NCBI RefSeq assembly: GCF_041435495.1
Contig: NZ_CP108644.1
Span: 4,883,501-4,947,500 of the forward strand
Direction of reading: 5' to 3'
Length of the DNA: 64,000 nucleotides
Origin: Streptomyces sp. NBC_01116
GTDB lineage: Bacteria; Actinomycetota; Actinomycetes; Streptomycetales; Streptomycetaceae
Shown: positions 1 to 8,601 of the stretch, one piece after another
Position numbering within the stretch: the first letter of the stretch is position 1
How the letters are laid out: each line of letters begins with the position of its first letter
Position numbers and translations under genes: made by a program
The notes under the pieces: model-generated
What the model was told of the DNA's origin: nothing
Databases searched by the model: none
What the model saw: only the letters and a program-made list of their open reading frames with translations

Positions 1-293
1 GCGAGGCCCGGGTGACGTTCGTCGAAGTGCTGGGCGTGAGCGCGGTGGTGGACGAGCACTGCAAGCTCTGGCGGGCCCTGTGGACGGAGTTCCTGACCGG
101 CGAGGCCGAACGGGCGGTGGAGCGCGGCGAGGCGGAGGACCGGGACCACCGGGTGGACGTGATGGTGATGGTCGGCTCGGTGCACGAGCTGATGGCCCAC
201 CACACCCGCCGCAGCCGCCGGGCCCGACCGGAGGAGGTCTCGGGGGAACTGACCCAGCTGGCGCTGTCGATGCTGGGGGCGCGGAGCGGGTGA
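1..293 (+). CDS. TetR-family regulator, C-terminal part (cut by window edge)
   Basis: The reading frame is open from the left edge and ends at a TGA, so only the last ~96 residues are present. The visible part (ARVTFVEVLGVS, then an amphipathic helical stretch ending in ALSMLGARSG) resembles the ligand-binding C-terminal domain of actinobacterial TetR/AcrR repressors, in which a helix of the form R-V-x-F-V-E-V-x-G-V-S is common. The DNA-binding domain lies outside the window, so the family assignment rests on the C-terminal pattern only. A GTG at base 12 could be read as a start, but the frame continues upstream of it and it is more likely internal. Confidence 0.6.
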   Translation, partial: EARVTFVEVLGVSAVVDEHCKLWRALWTEFLTGEAERAVERGEAEDRDHRVDVMVMVGSVHELMAHHTRRSRRARPEEVSGELTQLALSMLGARSG

Positions 294-447
294 GCGGGGC
301 GGGTCGGCCCCCTCCGGGGCGGGTGCTCCCGGTCGGCGGGGTGCAGGCCACGGCCCGTGGCAGGATGCGTCGTATCCTCCGGACCGTGTGGGGCGCGGCG
401 GAGCTGTGGTCCCCGCGGCCACCCGCTCACCGATGGACGGACGAACC

Positions 448-2070
448 ATGGACAGACGTGCCCTGATGCTGGCTACCGGCGGACTCCTCGGCGGGGCCGG
501 CGCCGCGCAGTTGGCGGCCGCCGGGACGGCCGCCGCCGCACCGGCAGCGGCGGCCGGCCCCGTCTTCGACGTCCGGGCCTACGGCGCGGTCGGGGACGGC
601 GTGGCCGACGACACCGCGGCGTTCCGAAGCGCGCTCACCGACGCGCGGGCCGTGGCCGGCGGCGGGGCGACCCTGCGGGTGCCGCCCGGCTCGTACCCGC
701 TCGGGGAGTCCCTGTTGCTCGGGCCCGGCATGACCGTGCAGGCCTACGGGGCCCGGTTGTTCCGTACAGGCAACACCTCGGCCCTCATCAAGAACTACAC
801 CAGCGGTATGCCCGCGGTGGCCGGCTACGGGGGCGCCGGGAACATATCCGTCTTCGGCGGTACGTGGGACATGCGTGGCAGCCGGTTCACCTCGACGTGC
901 CCCGCCTTCGTGTTCACGCACGCCGACGGGTTCACCATCCGGGATGCGACCGTTCTCGATGTGCCCCAAGCGCACGCGATCGAACTCAACGCGGTGCGGC
1001 GGGCCCGGATCGTCGACTGTCTCTTCGACGGCGTGTACGCCGGGACCGGAACTCCGACCGTGCCGAACCGGCTGGAGGCCGTGCAGATCACCGGCGCGAC
1101 CAACGCCGCCAACCTGCCCGCCCCGGACTTCGACGGCACCCCTTGCGAGGACGTCCTGATCACGGGATGCGTGATGCGCAATTCCCGGCCCGACGTCGAC
1201 TCCCCGTACGACGCCCTCTGCGGTGACCACTACGTCGCGTCCGCCGACGGACACCGGCCGCTCCACCGGAACATCCGCGTGCTGGCCAACCGTGTGGAGA
1301 GCAGCGGGGCCTACGGGATCCGCGCCACCGACTGGCAGCAGTCGGTGATCGCCGACAACACCATCGACTCCGCGGCCGTCAACGGCATCTACGTGAGTTC
1401 GGGTTCGGGAAACGCGCTCCAGGACATCGCCATCACCGGCAACACGATTCGCGGGGCGGGCTCCGGCGGCATTGTGGTATCCAACTCGGGTGCGGGGCGC
1501 AACAGTTCGGTGGCCATCAGCGGCAACCTGATCCGCGCGACGAACGGGGAGACGGCGATCTACGTCAGCCAGACGGACGGGGCGACGATCACCGGCAACA
1601 TCGTCGCCACGACCCGCCACCCGTCCGGCGGCAACTGCCAGGGCATCCAGGTGCAGCGGTCCCCGCACGCCGTGATCACCGGCAACCACCTGTCGGACAT
1701 CGCAGGCGACGGCATCGGTGTCGACACCGGGTCGACCGAGGCCCTCATCGCCCAGAACACCGTGCTCGGTGCCACCCACAACGGGATCTCGGTGGCCTCC
1801 TCCGAAGCCGCCGTCCGCGACAACCGGATCACCGGCGCGGGCACCGGCGCCCCGGACGGGAACTACGCGATCCGGATCGGCGGCAACGCGGTGAACGTGT
1901 CGGTCCGGGGCAACGTCGCCCGGGTCGGTGAGGGGGGCGTCGCGGAGGCCGGAGTGGGTGTGATGGCAGGCAGCCAGGCCGCCTGGATCACCGGGAACGA
2001 CCTGCGCGGCTGGGGCACGGCGGTCCGCGACCGGGGCGCGGGGACCGTGGGGGACGGAAACCTCGGCTGA
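448..2070 (+). CDS. Secreted right-handed beta-helix repeat protein (pectate-lyase-like fold)
   Basis: The protein has 540 residues from the ATG at 448, which is preceded by a GGACG-rich stretch; an in-frame ATG at 433 is possible. Residues 1-32 (MDRRALMLATGG then Ala-rich) form a signal sequence, possibly Tat-like with an RR pair. Next comes the entry motif FDVRAYGAVGDGVADDTAAF, typical of glycan-cleaving or glycan-binding beta-helix proteins (pectate lyase superfamily). The rest is a string of parallel beta-helix coils with recurring I-x-G-N and I-x-x-N motifs (ITGNTIRGAG, AISGNLIRAT, ITGNHLSDIAG). It is probably secreted and acts on, or binds, a polysaccharide. The substrate cannot be read from the sequence and no clear catalytic set was identified. 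Confidence 0.8.
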   Translation: MDRRALMLATGGLLGGAGAAQLAAAGTAAAAPAAAAGPVFDVRAYGAVGDGVADDTAAFRSALTDARAVAGGGATLRVPPGSYPLGESLLLGPGMTVQAYGARLFRTGNTSALIKNYTSGMPAVAGYGGAGNISVFGGTWDMRGSRFTSTCPAFVFTHADGFTIRDATVLDVPQAHAIELNAVRRARIVDCLFDGVYAGTGTPTVPNRLEAVQITGATNAANLPAPDFDGTPCEDVLITGCVMRNSRPDVDSPYDALCGDHYVASADGHRPLHRNIRVLANRVESSGAYGIRATDWQQSVIADNTIDSAAVNGIYVSSGSGNALQDIAITGNTIRGAGSGGIVVSNSGAGRNSSVAISGNLIRATNGETAIYVSQTDGATITGNIVATTRHPSGGNCQGIQVQRSPHAVITGNHLSDIAGDGIGVDTGSTEALIAQNTVLGATHNGISVASSEAAVRDNRITGAGTGAPDGNYAIRIGGNAVNVSVRGNVARVGEGGVAEAGVGVMAGSQAAWITGNDLRGWGTAVRDRGAGTVGDGNLG

Positions 2071-2092
2071 ACCGGTCCGGGCGGGCCGTGCC

Positions 2093-2797
2093 TCAGACAG
2101 CGGCCGGTGTCGCGTGCCGCCCGGCGTACGGTCCGCCCAGCCCCCACGCCTGGTGCATCGCGTCGGCGAAGGCGGCGGCGAGTCTGTGCTCGCCCGTCGG
2201 GCCGGGGTGGGTGCCGTCGTAGGTGTCCGTGCGGATGTCGTACGCCGTGGGGTGCGAGGCCAGCAGGAGCGGTGAGGACGGTTCGTCGAGGTCGGCCACG
2301 GCCTTGGCGAGGAGTTCGTTGAAGCGGGCGCAGGAGGCGGCGAAGGGGGCGTCCGTCACGGCCCGGACGTTCGGTATCACCGGGAGCAGCACCATGCGCA
2401 GGTGCGGGTTCGCGGTGCGCGCCGCCGTGACGAACGCGCGGGCGTTGGCCGCCGTCTGCTCGGCGTCCGTGTAGAACCCGAGGTCTATCAGGCCGAGCGA
2501 GACCAGCAGCACGTCCGCCTCCGTCTCGCGCACCGCGTCCGCGATCACCGGGGCCATGTGCAGCCAGCCCTCGCCCCAGCCGGACAGGTGCCGGCGGGCG
2601 GCGGGCGGGAAGGACGGGTCGGCGTACGCGTGCGAGACCGGGGCGTTCGCCTCGATGTCGTACAGCGTCGTGCGCGGGCCGACGATCTCGTACGGGAGGC
2701 CCGGGAACGCCTCGAAGTGCTGCCACATCCGGTAGCGCCAGGTGAAGTCGCCGGTGGCGCCGATGGTCATGGAATCGCCGACCGGGAGAAAACGCAT
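2093..2797 (-). CDS. SGNH/GDSL-family esterase or lipase-like hydrolase
   Basis: The protein has 234 residues when started at the ATG whose product begins MRFLPVGDSMTIG. Longer in-frame starts exist but would run through the divergent neighbour. The GDS block at residues 7-9 carries the nucleophilic Ser, and DGTHP near residues 194-198 supplies the Asp and His of the SGNH catalytic set. No signal peptide is seen with this start, so the enzyme is probably cytoplasmic. The 5' end lies about 58 bases from the divergent start of the propeller-protein gene, so the two share a short promoter region. The substrate is unknown; such enzymes usually cleave acyl or acetyl esters. Confidence 0.8.
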   Translation of the reverse strand: MRFLPVGDSMTIGATGDFTWRYRMWQHFEAFPGLPYEIVGPRTTLYDIEANAPVSHAYADPSFPPAARRHLSGWGEGWLHMAPVIADAVRETEADVLLVSLGLIDLGFYTDAEQTAANARAFVTAARTANPHLRMVLLPVIPNVRAVTDAPFAASCARFNELLAKAVADLDEPSSPLLLASHPTAYDIRTDTYDGTHPGPTGEHRLAAAFADAMHQAWGLGGPYAGRHATPAAV

Positions 2798-2855
2798 GGC
2801 GTCATCATGGCCGATCACGGCTCCGGCCTGCGACGTGACGATGGACACTTGGGCC

Positions 2856-3893
2856 ATGCGCTCGTATCCGACCGGCCCGGCGGGCCGCGCCGCCGCCCTC
2901 GCCGCCGCTCTCGCCGTCACCGTTCCGCTGTTCGCCGGGGCCGGTCCGGCCGTGGCCGACGACGGGCGGCCCGACCGTGACTTCACGATCGAGGACCCCC
3001 GCATCACCGAGTCCAGCGGCCTCGCCGCCAGCCGCGCGCACCCCGGCGTCTACTGGACGCACAACGACAGCGACGACGGCCCCCACGTCTACGCCGTCGA
3101 CTCCCGCACCGGGAAGACCCTCGCGACCATCACGATGCGGGGCGTGGGCGAGCCGAGGGACGTCGAGGGCATCTCGATCGGGCCGGACGGCGATCTGTAC
3201 GTCGGTGACATCGGCGACAACCTCGACGGCACCTGGGACCACGTCTGGATCTACCGCTTCCCCGAGCCGAAGACCCTGCGCGACGCCACGGTCACGGCCG
3301 TGCAGTACGACGTGACGTACGCCGACGGGGCCCGCAACGCCGAGGCGCTGATGGTCCACCCGAAGACCGGCCGCGTCTACATCGCCTCCAAGAACGAGGA
3401 CGGCGGCGGTCTCTACGAAGGCCCCGCGAAGCTGACCGCCGGCTCCGCGAACGTGTTCCGGCGGGTCGGCGAGGTGCCGTGGGTCACGGACGGGGCGTTC
3501 TCGCCCGACGGGACCCGGCTGGTGCTGCGCTCGTACTTCAGTGCCCGCGAGTACGCCTTCGAGGACGGCCGCCTCGGTGAGGACACGTCGGTCGCCGCCC
3601 CGTTCCAGCGGCAGGCGGAGTCGGTGACGTACACGGCGGACGGCTCGGCCCTGATGTTCGGCTCGGAGGGGGCCCGCAGTGAGGTCGTCCGCGTGGAGAC
3701 GGAGGGCGGGAAGGGGAGCGGGTCCGGGTCCGGCGGAGGGTCCGGCGAGGGCTCCGGGGCTCCCTCGAAGGGCGGCGACCGGGAGGGCGCGGGCGAGGCC
3801 GGCGAGGGCGGCAGCGGCAACGCGGGCCTCGGGGCCGCCGTCCTCGTCGGGGTCGCGGCCCTCTGGTTCGCGCTGAAGCGGCGCCGCAAGTAG
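2856..3893 (+). CDS. Secreted, membrane-anchored beta-propeller-like protein
   Basis: The protein has 345 residues from the ATG at 2856; in-frame ATGs further upstream would overlap the divergent GDSL gene. Residues 1-35 are a typical signal peptide (MRSYPTGPAGR, then an Ala/Leu/Val core ending GPAVADD). The body has repeated SMP-30/WD-like strands (YVGDIGDNLDGTW, TGRVYIASKNEDGGGLY, GAFSPDGTRLVLRSY, TYTADGSALMFGSEG). A Gly/Ser-rich linker follows at about residues 285-320, then a single hydrophobic segment (LGAAVLVGVAALWFAL) and a terminal KRRRK, so the propeller faces outside and is held in the membrane. There is no sortase motif. Its function is unknown. Confidence 0.75.
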   Translation: MRSYPTGPAGRAAALAAALAVTVPLFAGAGPAVADDGRPDRDFTIEDPRITESSGLAASRAHPGVYWTHNDSDDGPHVYAVDSRTGKTLATITMRGVGEPRDVEGISIGPDGDLYVGDIGDNLDGTWDHVWIYRFPEPKTLRDATVTAVQYDVTYADGARNAEALMVHPKTGRVYIASKNEDGGGLYEGPAKLTAGSANVFRRVGEVPWVTDGAFSPDGTRLVLRSYFSAREYAFEDGRLGEDTSVAAPFQRQAESVTYTADGSALMFGSEGARSEVVRVETEGGKGSGSGSGGGSGEGSGAPSKGGDREGAGEAGEGGSGNAGLGAAVLVGVAALWFALKRRRK

Positions 3894-3983
3894 CGGAGCT
3901 TCCCAGGGCTTCCCGGAGCTTTCCGGCGGCCGGTGCGCTGCGCTCGTCGGCGCGCTCGCGGGGTGTTCGCGAGGCGGCTGCGC

Positions 3984-4388
3984 TCAGGTGTCGTCGTCCG
4001 TCACCGGCCACACCTCGTAGTGCAGGGTCCGGTCCCGTTTCAGCCGGTGCGCGAGCGGGACGAGCACGCCCTGCACGACGGGGTACTTGCGCGACAGCAT
4101 CCGCGCCGCGTGCGTGTTCTCCTTCGTGCCCGGCCGCAGCAGCCGTGCGTGCGCCCTGATCTGCGGTCCGGTGGGGCTGCCCCGGACCGTGCAGGGGGCG
4201 ATCTCCACCTGCGGGTGGTTGCGCATCCGGTCGACCTTCCAGGCGGAGGAGAACGTGCGGATGAACGCGTGATCGCCCTCGACGGCGATGTTGACCGGTG
4301 TGCCGACGGGGGTCCCGTCCTGCCGGTGGGTGCTCAGCAGGACGGCGTACTGCTTGACGAAAGGAGCGAGCTCCCGGCTGGCGTCCAT
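3984..4388 (-). CDS. PPOX-class F420-dependent oxidoreductase-like protein
   Basis: The protein has 134 residues and the split-barrel fold of pyridoxamine 5'-phosphate oxidase-like flavin/F420 proteins. Visible features are the N-terminal strand pair VLLSTHRQDGTPVGTPVNIAVEGD, the conserved FIRTFSSAWKVDRMRNHPQVEIAPC segment in which Lys and Arg contact the cofactor phosphate, and a C-terminal Arg-rich helix region. Family members (TIGR03666 type) reduce or bind small substrates with F420. It is a single gene on the minus strand, just downstream of the TetR repressor gene and separated from it by about 30 bases, so co-transcription is possible. Confidence 0.8.
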   Translation of the reverse strand: MDASRELAPFVKQYAVLLSTHRQDGTPVGTPVNIAVEGDHAFIRTFSSAWKVDRMRNHPQVEIAPCTVRGSPTGPQIRAHARLLRPGTKENTHAARMLSRKYPVVQGVLVPLAHRLKRDRTLHYEVWPVTDDDT

Positions 4389-4419
4389 ATATCCATTGGG
4401 GCACGGGCCGGGGGTGCTG

Positions 4420-5319
4420 TCACTTCCGGGCTGCCGCCCGGTCCGTCGTCCGGTCGGCCGTCCGGTCGGCGGTTGGGCCAGCGGTCCGGTCGGCCGACCG
4501 CTCCTCGACCAGGGCCTCGAAACCGGCGATCAGCCGCCGCAGCCCGAACTCGAAGTGGTCGAACTCGGAGCTGAAGGTGTCCTCCGACAGGCCCGCCATC
4601 ATCGGGTACGCGCCGCTGAGCATGGCCCGCTCCAGGTACGGGCGCTGGTTGTCCCAGAACTCCTGGTCGCTCAGCCCCGTCTGCCGGACTGCCTCCGCCT
4701 CGTCGGCCTGGGTGCGGGCCAGGCCCTCCACGAAGCTGTTGACCGTGATGATCACGCTGATCAGCTCGGGGTCGCGCAGCCCCATGGACCGCAGCGCGGT
4801 GAGGGAGAGCTCCAGGCCGCGCAGGGCGCTGGGACCGAGCACCGTACGGGCCTGGTTGATCTTCAGGAGCCAGGGGTGGCGGCGCAGGTTGTCCAGGTAG
4901 GTACGGGCCATGGCGTCGATGGACGCCCGCCAGTCGGCGGGGGGCGCGGGGGCGTCGCCGGGTCCCGTGCCGCGGTGGGGTCCCGTGCCGCCGTGGGGTT
5001 CCGTACGGGAGGGCAGGGGTTCGCCCAGCACCCGGTCGAGCATCAGGTCCAGCAGTTCGGCCTTGCCGGGGACGTACCGGTAGAGCGACATCGTGCCCGT
5101 GCCCAGATCGGCGGAGAGCCGGCGCATGGAGACGGCGGCCAGCCCTTCCGCGTCCGCGACGGAGATGGCGGCGGTGACGATCCGGTCCAGCGAGAGCCCC
5201 GGTTTGGGGCCGCGGCTGGGGCGGTCGCCGGTGCCCCACAGGAGCTCCAGGCTGCGTGCGATGTCGCCGCTCCCGGTGGTCGTGCCGTCCGTCGCCGCTG
5301 TCGATCCGTCTTTCGCCAT
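4420..5319 (-). CDS. TetR/AcrR-family repressor of the adjacent ABC exporter
   Basis: The protein has 299 residues. The HTH lies at about residues 42-90 (LSLDRIVTAAISVADAEGLAAVSMRRLSADLGTG...MSLYRYVPGKAELLDLM) and is followed by a TetR_C_1-type ligand domain. The C terminus is low-complexity, made of repeated DRTA/DRTT units. It is transcribed away from the ABC ATPase gene. The 128-base gap between the two genes carries three copies of a palindrome of the GGGTAC-N3-GTACCC type, the natural candidate operators. By analogy with DrrA/DrrB-type systems it should repress the exporter until a drug-like ligand binds. Confidence 0.9.
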   Translation of the reverse strand: MAKDGSTAATDGTTTGSGDIARSLELLWGTGDRPSRGPKPGLSLDRIVTAAISVADAEGLAAVSMRRLSADLGTGTMSLYRYVPGKAELLDLMLDRVLGEPLPSRTEPHGGTGPHRGTGPGDAPAPPADWRASIDAMARTYLDNLRRHPWLLKINQARTVLGPSALRGLELSLTALRSMGLRDPELISVIITVNSFVEGLARTQADEAEAVRQTGLSDQEFWDNQRPYLERAMLSGAYPMMAGLSEDTFSSEFDHFEFGLRRLIAGFEALVEERSADRTAGPTADRTADRTTDRAAARK

Positions 5320-5349
5320 GAGGTCAGCGTAGTGCTCCGGAGCGGAGTT

Positions 5350-5407
5350 GGGTACGCCGTACCCGTATAGGAGTACGCTGTACCCAATTCAAGGGTACGG
5401 TGTACCC
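5350..5407. promoter_or_regulatory. Triple palindromic operator between TetR and ABC exporter genes
   Basis: Three 15-base palindromes are present: GGGTACGCCGTACCC (5350-5364), GAGTACGCTGTACCC (5371-5385) and GGGTACGGTGTACCC (5393-5407). Their centres are 21 and 22 bases apart, close to two helical turns, so dimers would bind on one face of the DNA. They fill the gap between the divergent TetR and ATPase genes. Binding by the neighbouring repressor is inference. Confidence 0.8.
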
Positions 5408-5447
5408 AGTTGGCTTCCGGTCAGTTCGAGAAACAGGGGGTTGCAGC

Positions 5448-6584
5448 ATGCTCATGCCTAAAACCGGAGGGGCGGGGTCCGCTTCCGGATACGCGGTGCT
5501 CGCCGAAGGCGTCGTGAAGCGGTACCGGGGCCGGGGGAAGGGCGGGACGGAGAAGCGGGCGCTCGACGGGTTCGACCTCGCCGTGCGCCCCGGCACCGTC
5601 CACGGCCTGCTCGGCCCGAACGGGGCGGGCAAGACCACCGCCGTGCGGGTCCTCGCCACGCTCCTGCGGTACGACGCGGGCCGGGCGGAGGTCGCCGGGC
5701 TCGACGTGGCGCGCGAACCCCGCCGCGTACGGAGCCGGATCGGGCTCACCGGCCAGTACGCGGCCGTCGACGAAGGTCTCACCGGGCGGCAGAACCTGGA
5801 GATGTTCGGACGGCTCTTCCACCTCGGCAACCGCCGGGCCCGGCAGCGCGCCGGGGAACTGCTGGACCGGTTCGACCTGACCGAGGCCGCCGACAAGGGC
5901 GCCAAGGAGTACAGCGGCGGCATGCGGCGGCGGCTCGACCTGGCCTCCTCGATGATCCTCCAGCCCGACGTGCTCTTCCTGGACGAGCCGACGACCGGGC
6001 TCGACCCGCGCGGCCGGGGCGAGGTCTGGGACGCGGTCCGGGCGCTGGTGGCGGGCGGTACGACGGTGCTGCTGACCACGCAGTACCTGGACGAGGCGGA
6101 CAGGCTCGCCTCGCACATCACCGTCATCGACCGGGGACGGGCCATCGCCGACGACACCCCGGACGCGCTGAAGGACCGGGTGGGCGGCGACCGGATCGAG
6201 GTGGTGGCCGCCGACGCGGGGGACCTCGACGCGGTGGCGAGGACGGTCGACCGGGTGGCCGGGGGTGGACTCGTCGTCACCGACGCCACCGCCCGCCGGG
6301 TGCACGCCCAGGTCACCGACCGGGTGGCCGCACTCACCGAGGTGGCCCGGAGCCTCCAGGACGACGGGATCGCGGTGGAGGACATCGGACTGCGCCGACC
6401 GAGCCTGGACGACGTGTTCCTGCGCCTGACGGGCCACGGCACGGCACCAGACGCCGAGGACCACCAGGCCGCCGAGTACCGCGATCCCGGGCGTCGCGGC
6501 CCCGACCATCACGGCACCGAGGACCGTGGCACCGAGGACCACGGCACCGAGAACCACGACTCCGCGGAGGTGGCGGCGGCATGA
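5448..6584 (+). CDS. ABC transporter ATP-binding protein, DrrA/daunorubicin-resistance type
   Basis: The protein has 378 residues. The ATG at 5448 is chosen because AGGGGG lies 7-12 bases upstream; a GTG at 5400 sits inside an operator. Walker A is GPNGAGKT (about residues 56-63), the signature is YSGGMRRRLDLA (about 150) and Walker B is VLFLDEPTTGLD. The C-terminal domain continues the DrrA pattern (SLDDVFLRLTGH) and then adds an unusual hydrophilic tail of repeated HGTED/RGTED units. It pairs with the permease encoded by the next gene, which it overlaps by 4 bases, to export a hydrophobic compound across the membrane. Confidence 0.93.
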   Translation: MLMPKTGGAGSASGYAVLAEGVVKRYRGRGKGGTEKRALDGFDLAVRPGTVHGLLGPNGAGKTTAVRVLATLLRYDAGRAEVAGLDVAREPRRVRSRIGLTGQYAAVDEGLTGRQNLEMFGRLFHLGNRRARQRAGELLDRFDLTEAADKGAKEYSGGMRRRLDLASSMILQPDVLFLDEPTTGLDPRGRGEVWDAVRALVAGGTTVLLTTQYLDEADRLASHITVIDRGRAIADDTPDALKDRVGGDRIEVVAADAGDLDAVARTVDRVAGGGLVVTDATARRVHAQVTDRVAALTEVARSLQDDGIAVEDIGLRRPSLDDVFLRLTGHGTAPDAEDHQAAEYRDPGRRGPDHHGTEDRGTEDHGTENHDSAEVAAA

Positions 6585-7474
6585 CCACACGCGAGAAGAA
6601 CCCGGCAGCGGCAGCGGCTCCAGTTCCGGCTGTGGCTGTGGCTGCGGCTCCGGCTGTGGCTGCGGCGGACCCGGTCCGCGACCACGGCTCTGTGTTCTGG
6701 GCGGTCTCCGACTGCTGGAACATCACCCGCCGCACCCTCACCCACTACCAGCGCCACCCCTCCGCCGTCGTCTGGCAGCTCGGCTTCCCGATCCTCTCCG
6801 TCCTCCTCTACGGATACGTCTTCGGCAGCGCGATGAAGGTGCCCGGGGGCGGGGACTACCGGGAGTACCTGATGCCCGGCATGTTCGCCATGACCATGGC
6901 CATGGGCTTCATGAACACCGCCGTGGCCGTCGTCACCGACGCCGCCAAGGGGGTCGTCGACCGCTTCCGGTCCATGCCGATGGCGCCCTCCGCCTTCGCC
7001 TCCGGACGCGGGGCCGCCGACCTGGTGGTGGCCGCGGCCGAGCTGACCATCCTGGCCGTCACCGCGCTGCTGATGGGCTGGCGCGCGGACGGCGGGGTGA
7101 TGGCCGGCCTCGGGGCGTTCGGGCTGCTCCTGCTGCTGCGGTTCAGCCTGATCTGGGTGGGCGTCTGGCTCGGCATGCTGGTGCCCACCCCGGAGGCGGC
7201 GGGCGGGCTGTACGCGGTGGCCTTCCCCGTCACGATGATCTCCAGCACCTTCGTGGCCCCGTCCCTGATGCCGGGCTGGCTGGGCACGATCGCGGCCTGG
7301 AACCCGATCTCCTCGACGGCGACGGCCACCCGCGAACTGTTCGGCAACCCGGTGGCGGGCGGCGGCACCTGGGTGGAGGAGCACGCGCTGCTGATGGCTC
7401 TGGTGTGGCCGCTCGTGATCACGCTGGTGTTCCTGCCGCTGGCGGTCCGGCGGTTCCAGCGCCTGAGCCGGTGA
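6581..7474 (+). CDS. ABC-2 type transporter permease, DrrB type
   Basis: The protein has 297 residues, with a 4-base ATGA overlap with the ATPase gene. An Ala/Val/Pro-rich N-terminal stretch (about residues 7-28, coded by near-repeats of GCTGTGGCTG) precedes the core. The core has about six membrane segments, including a first one at VVWQLGFPILSVLLYGYVFG, with the typical ABC-2 sequence GDYREYLMPGMFAMTMAMGF and a late AWNPISSTATATRELFGNP loop. It forms the channel half of the exporter. Its stop codon lies within the first copy of a 28-base tandem duplication. Confidence 0.92.
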   Translation: MTTREKNPAAAAAPVPAVAVAAAPAVAAADPVRDHGSVFWAVSDCWNITRRTLTHYQRHPSAVVWQLGFPILSVLLYGYVFGSAMKVPGGGDYREYLMPGMFAMTMAMGFMNTAVAVVTDAAKGVVDRFRSMPMAPSAFASGRGAADLVVAAAELTILAVTALLMGWRADGGVMAGLGAFGLLLLLRFSLIWVGVWLGMLVPTPEAAGGLYAVAFPVTMISSTFVAPSLMPGWLGTIAAWNPISSTATATRELFGNPVAGGGTWVEEHALLMALVWPLVITLVFLPLAVRRFQRLSR

Positions 7475-7526
7475 AGGTGCCCGCGCACCGGTCGTGAGGT
7501 GAAGGTGCCCGGGCGCCGGCCGTGAG
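7471..7526 (+). repeat. 28-base tandem duplication at the permease 3' end
   Basis: Two near-identical 28-base units, beginning GTGAAGGTGCCCG and ending CGTGAG, lie head to tail at 7471-7498 and 7499-7526 with three differences. The first includes the TGA stop of the permease gene. The core GGTGCCCGGGCGCC of the second copy can fold into a short hairpin. Confidence 0.8.
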
Positions 7527-7577
7527 CTGCGGAAATCATGGTGCCGGGGGCCCGGGTTCGGCATAGGGTCGGACACC

Positions 7578-8102
7578 GTGCCGACCACCACCACGCCCCT
7601 GCCCTTCACCACCGCCCGTCTCGACGCGCTCCCCCTCGAACCGGCGTACGCCGAGGAGATGGCGGCCGTCCTCGCGGACCCGGCGCTGTACGTGTTCACC
7701 GGGGGCGGCCCACCGGACCCGGCCGCGCTGCGGTCCCGGTACGAGCGGCAGAGCGCCGGTTCGCCGGACCCCGGGGAGCAGTGGTGGAACTGGGTGCTCC
7801 GGATCCGCGCGGACGGCAGGCTCGCCGGATACGTCCAGGCCACCGTACGGGGGCCCCGGGCGGAGATCGCCTGGGTGGTCGGGACGCCGTGGCAGGGCCG
7901 GGGCTACGCGAGCGAGGCCGCGCAGGGCCTCGCGGCGCACCTGGTCGCGACCGGAGGCGTCCGGGAGCTCGTCGCCCACATCCACCCCGACCACGCCGCC
8001 TCCGAGGCGGTGGCCACGGCGGCTGGCCTCCGGCCGACCGGGGAGTGGAAGGACGGCGAGAGGCGCTGGACGGGCAACCCGCCTGTGCCGGGGGCCCGTT
8101 AG
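7578..8102 (+). CDS. GNAT-family N-acetyltransferase
   Basis: The protein has 174 residues with a GTG start. It has the RimJ/RimL-like GNAT fold: an N-terminal FTTARLDALPLEPAYAEEMAAVLADPALYVF segment, and the acetyl-CoA binding stretch VVGTPWQGRGYASEAAQGL, which matches the Q/R-x-x-G-x-G/A signature. Such enzymes transfer an acetyl group to a small amine or a protein N terminus; the acceptor cannot be told. It lies about 100 bases after the exporter operon on the same strand but is probably separate. Confidence 0.85.
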   Translation: MPTTTTPLPFTTARLDALPLEPAYAEEMAAVLADPALYVFTGGGPPDPAALRSRYERQSAGSPDPGEQWWNWVLRIRADGRLAGYVQATVRGPRAEIAWVVGTPWQGRGYASEAAQGLAAHLVATGGVRELVAHIHPDHAASEAVATAAGLRPTGEWKDGERRWTGNPPVPGAR

Positions 8103-8162
8103 GGCCTGTCGCGCCGGATGGCTTCGGCGGGGACCCGGAGCCCTGCGTGCCGCCCCGGCCGG

Positions 8163-8573
8163 TCAGGGTCGGCCTGAACTGCCGGGCGTTGCGGTGGAGA
8201 CGGCCGGTGGTTGCTGGACCTCCAGGACGACTGCGGTTGCTGCCACGGACCGGTCCTCGTGCATGGTGATCACCTGGCCGGGCCGGAGGGTGAGGTCGGC
8301 TCGGATGATCCCGTGGCGGGTCTCGTAGCTGCGCCAGTGGCACCAGGCCGCGCTCTTCTCCAGCCACATCTGTTCGGCTGCGGTGGCCAGGGCCTCCCAG
8401 AGGCCGAGCGGGAGCCGCTGGCCGTCGCCGAGCTCCTCCAGCAGGCTGAGGGCTACTTCCCACTCGTCGTGAGCGAGGTACCCCCAGACGTCGTTCACCG
8501 TGATGTCGTTCTCGGTGGCGATCTCCTCGGGAACCAGCAGGGAAGCGGCTTCCAGCAGTTCGGGAACGCCCAT
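8163..8573 (-). CDS. Hypothetical protein of a streptomycete-specific family
   Basis: The protein has 136 residues with the start at MGVPELLEAASLL; a longer frame would run into the upstream MarR gene. No domain was recognised with certainty. The central region is rich in Trp and acidic residues (VWGYLAHDEWEVALSLLEELGD, then AAEQMWLEKSAAWCHWRSYE). This matches a recurring pattern of uncharacterised streptomycete proteins, and the C terminus is disordered. It is downstream of, and on the same strand as, a MarR gene, with a gap of about 28 bases, so it may share that transcript. Confidence 0.6.
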   Translation of the reverse strand: MGVPELLEAASLLVPEEIATENDITVNDVWGYLAHDEWEVALSLLEELGDGQRLPLGLWEALATAAEQMWLEKSAAWCHWRSYETRHGIIRADLTLRPGQVITMHEDRSVAATAVVLEVQQPPAVSTATPGSSGRP

Positions 8574-8601
8574 GCTCCGAGTCTGGACCACGGTCTCCTG
8601 A

